Part shown: piece by piece, positions 7,359 through 9,166 of the stretch
Layout: the number at the start of each line of letters is the position of its first letter
Numbering within the stretch: the stretch's first letter is position 1
NCBI GenBank assembly: GCA_038229875.1
Contig: JBBROA010000144.1
Coordinates: 1 to 9,166 of the forward strand
Length of the DNA: 9,166 nucleotides
Source of the DNA: JALYUA01 sp038229875
GTDB taxonomy: Bacteria > Acidobacteriota > Thermoanaerobaculia > UBA5066 > Gp7-AA6
Direction: 5' to 3'
The notes under the pieces: model-generated
The model's database searches: none
Seen by the model: the letters and a program-made list of their open reading frames with translations, nothing else
Told to the model about the DNA's origin: nothing
Made by a program: the position numbers and the translations under genes

Positions 7359-8309
7359 CTACGGTGTTGGAGTGCTAGTGGGAGTCGGCGTCGGGGTGGG
7401 AGTTGTCGTGAACACGGGCGGCAATGTCAGGGTCACTGTCGGCAGAAGCGGCGTGAGGGTCGCGGTGGGCGTGAACGTCGGCGAGGGAGTCGCGGTCGGC
7501 GGAACGGGCGTGCTCGTCGGCGGGATCGGCGTCTGCGTCGGCGTGGGCGTCGGGGTCGCCGTCGAAGTGGCCGTCGCGGTCGGCGTGTTCGTGCGCGTCT
7601 GCGTCGGCGTGGACGTTGGAGGCGCGGTCGAAGTGGCCGTCGCCGTCGGCGTATTCGTCGGCGTCTGGGTCGGCGTGGACGTGGGGGTTGCGGTCGAAGT
7701 GGCCGTCGCGGTCGGCGTGTTCGTGGGCGTCCGTGTCGCCGTGGGCTGGTGGACCGTGCCCGTGGGCGTCGCGGTCGGAGTTTGAGTGATGGTCGGGGTG
7801 GGCGTGATGGTCGGAGTGCGGGTCGGCGTCATCGTCGGCACCGCGGTTGCCGTCGCGGTGAGAGTCGAAGTGGGCGTCGGAGTCGGGGAGATCGGCGGCG
7901 TGACCGACGGCGTCGCGGTCGGACCGGCCGGCGTCTCAGTGCTCGTCGGTGCGGGCGAAGCGGTCGCCGTCAGGGTCGGTGTTCCCGTCGGGATCGCCGT
8001 GGGGCTCGAGGCGGGTGTGGGCGAGGCCGCGCCGGGTGTGGGAGTTCCCGACAGTGGCGTCGCGGTCGAAGTGGCCGAAGCGGTCGCGGTCGGGGTCAGC
8101 GCTCCGGCCGTCGGGCTCGACGGGATCGCGGTCGGGATCGGCGAGGGCTCCGTCTTGGGAGAAGTCGGAGGATCGCCGAAACAAGAGACAGAGAAGAGCG
8201 CGATCGCGCAGGGCAGCGCGGCGCGCCAGCCATTCGCGAGCGCGGAGGCGACGAATGCGTGGACTCGTGACCGATTCCGACGCCGCCCGAGAGCTCCGAG
8301 GGAATGCAT
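7359..8309 (-). CDS. Thr/Pro-rich mucin-like lipoprotein, copy B
   Basis: This is a 316-aa predicted lipoprotein and paralogue of copy A. The N-terminus has a long basic region (RRRNRSR at 9-15), a hydrophobic core and a lipobox FSVSC with lipidated C43. The mature chain opens CFGDPPTSP, matching CFKDPPTAP of copy A, then consists of Thr/Pro/Ala/Ser repeats without any recognisable domain. Three tandem 22-residue repeats (core TNTPTATATSTA) come from a 66-bp minisatellite at about 7529-7740. Near the end it shares LPTVTLTLPPVFT (7407-7445) and the preceding 20 or so residues with copy A, then ends in TP repeats rather than an Arg-rich tail. The ATG at 8309 is chosen as the first start with a complete signal sequence; its Shine-Dalgarno is weak. 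It lies 93 nt downstream of the TonB-like gene on the same strand. The reverse strand is also open with Val/Gly repeats, but has no signal or domain logic. Function unknown. Confidence 0.72.
   Translation of the reverse strand: MHSLGALGRRRNRSRVHAFVASALANGWRAALPCAIALFSVSCFGDPPTSPKTEPSPIPTAIPSSPTAGALTPTATASATSTATPLSGTPTPGAASPTPASSPTAIPTGTPTLTATASPAPTSTETPAGPTATPSVTPPISPTPTPTSTLTATATAVPTMTPTRTPTITPTPTITQTPTATPTGTVHQPTATRTPTNTPTATATSTATPTSTPTQTPTNTPTATATSTAPPTSTPTQTRTNTPTATATSTATPTPTPTQTPIPPTSTPVPPTATPSPTFTPTATLTPLLPTVTLTLPPVFTTTPTPTPTPTSTPTP
7529..7740 (-). repeat. 66-bp in-frame minisatellite, just over three copies
   Basis: The plus-strand anchor GTCGAAGTGGCCGTCGC/G recurs at 7561, 7627 and 7693, exactly 66 nt apart, with partial similarity extending left to about 7529 and right to about 7740. 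Copies differ by scattered substitutions. The period equals 22 codons and gives three tandem 22-residue Thr-rich repeats in lipoprotein copy B. Confidence 0.92.
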
Positions 8310-8355
8310 CGTCCGCCATTGAGCATACGCTCGAATCGGCGGGCGGGAGAGTCAG

Positions 8356-8376
8356 ACGCCCTCCTCTGGCGGGCGT
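8356..8376. terminator. Hairpin downstream of the TonB-like gene, possible weak terminator
   Basis: ACGCCC (8356-8361) and GGGCGT (8371-8376) form a perfect 6-bp stem with a 9-nt loop in the 93-nt gap between the TonB-like stop and the start of lipoprotein copy B. There is no T-run. The same gap also has GAGC-ATAC-GCTC (8321-8332) close to the copy B start. No convincing promoter was found, so the lipoproteins may be co-transcribed with the TonB-like gene or have their own promoter here. Confidence 0.25.
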
Positions 8377-8402
8377 GCGCGGAGAGGGAGCTGCCCGCGG
8401 GG

Positions 8403-9166
8403 TCATGGATTCAGCAGGTTGAACGGAATCTCCACGGTCAACCACGCCGCGACCTCTCGCCCCCCGCTCCGGCCCGGTTCGAAGGTCCACCGGTTGACGG
8501 ACACGACCGCTGCGTCCGCGAGAGGGCGAGGGCCCCCGACGACTTCGATCCGCTGCGCCCGGCCGGCCTCCGACACGAGCACGCGCACGACGACGATGCC
8601 CGAGATCCGGGCGTCGCGAGCAAAACGCGGGTAGACGATCGGCACTGTTCTACGGACACGCGGAGGTGCATCGAGCATCGCCGCCGGTTCGGGAGGCGCC
8701 TCGGCGCTTTCTCCGGCGTCGGTGCGGTTGGGAGAGTTCGGAGCCGGCGGCTCCGTCTTCGCGGTCGAAGGCGGCGGCTCCGTTTTCGCGGCCGGAGGCT
8801 CAGCCGCCGCGATCGACGGAGCGCCCTCTGACACGGGCAGTTGCACCGGCGGTTGCGGCGTCACCGCCGGCGCCTGGGGCCTCGGCGCGGCGGACACCGC
8901 AACGGCAAAAAGAGGACGCCCGAAACGCGCCAGGAAATCCGCGCGCGCAGGAGCGTCGACGTTGGCCTCCGAACACGCGGGAAGTCGTCTCTCGATCTCC
9001 GACAGTCTTGCGACAACTCCCTGCGCGTCGCCACGTCGACCCGCCGCATCCTCCGCGAGCGCCAGGTAGACGAGCGCTTCGCACAGCTCGCGCGGGCGAT
9101 CGAGGAGCCCGAATGCGGCGATACGGATCGGATCGACGGCATCGATCGGACGGCGCATCCGGTACG
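8403..9166 (-). CDS. TonB C-terminal domain protein with Pro-rich linker (5' end beyond right edge)
   Basis: The frame stays open to the right edge, so the gene probably starts outside the window; an in-window ATG at 9158 would give 251 aa. The first 75 or so visible residues look helical (RELCEALVYLALAEDAAGR, then ARLSEIERRL) and could be the end of a TPR-like or other alpha-helical domain. A linker of about 75 residues follows, rich in Pro, Ala, Glu and Lys, with a duplicated AKTEPP unit. The last 80 or so residues match the TonB C-terminal fold: VYPRFARDARISGIVVVRVLV, then GGPRPLADAAVVSVNRWTFEP and WLTVEIPF. TonB-type domains contact outer-membrane transporters or other envelope partners. 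No N-terminal membrane anchor is visible, which may be because it lies off the window. It is followed by the two lipoprotein genes on the same strand. A true energy transducer and a TonB-like structural protein are both possible. Confidence 0.82.
   Translation of the reverse strand, partial: YRMRRPIDAVDPIRIAAFGLLDRPRELCEALVYLALAEDAAGRRGDAQGVVARLSEIERRLPACSEANVDAPARADFLARFGRPLFAVAVSAAPRPQAPAVTPQPPVQLPVSEGAPSIAAAEPPAAKTEPPPSTAKTEPPAPNSPNRTDAGESAEAPPEPAAMLDAPPRVRRTVPIVYPRFARDARISGIVVVRVLVSEAGRAQRIEVVGGPRPLADAAVVSVNRWTFEPGRSGGREVAAWLTVEIPFNLLNP

Overview
The window is GC-rich bacterial DNA from a Gram-negative organism. It encodes an outer-membrane polysaccharide exporter, a predicted outer-membrane beta-barrel, two lipoproteins and a TonB-type C-terminal domain. 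The gene style (an OPX protein paired with a separate beta-barrel, a fused Wzz/BY-kinase, TonB-family proteins, Thr/Pro-rich lipoproteins) would fit Acidobacteriota, Myxococcota or a related group. No rRNA or other marker is present, so the lineage is a guess.

Left half (1-4789, minus strand): a tightly packed Wzx/Wzy-type capsule or exopolysaccharide export operon. In transcription order it encodes a beta-barrel outer-membrane protein (3500-4789), a short periplasmic OPX/SLBB export protein (2604-3503), a fused Wzz chain-length regulator/BY tyrosine kinase (334-2604) and a CpsB/YwqE-type PHP tyrosine phosphatase that runs off the left edge (1-266). The first three genes overlap by 4 nt and 1 nt, which suggests translational coupling. 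Together they would form the trans-envelope channel, the inner-membrane co-polymerase and the phosphorylation/dephosphorylation switch that controls chain length.

Middle (4790-6429): a 155-nt divergent intergenic region, then a plus-strand O-antigen ligase/polymerase-family membrane protein, probably the Wzy polymerase of the same pathway. No glycosyltransferases or flippase are in the window.

Right half (6430-9166, minus strand): two tandem paralogous lipoproteins (6506-7282 and 7359-8309). Their mature chains are almost entirely Thr/Pro/Ala/Ser low-complexity sequence, with a shared motif at the lipidated cysteine and a shared C-terminal module. They carry an in-frame hexanucleotide microsatellite and a 66-bp minisatellite. 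Upstream of them is the 3' part of a gene with a Pro-rich linker and a TonB C-terminal domain (8403-9166, cut by the right edge). The export operon resembles known systems. The tandem mucin-like lipoproteins are the least explained part of the window.
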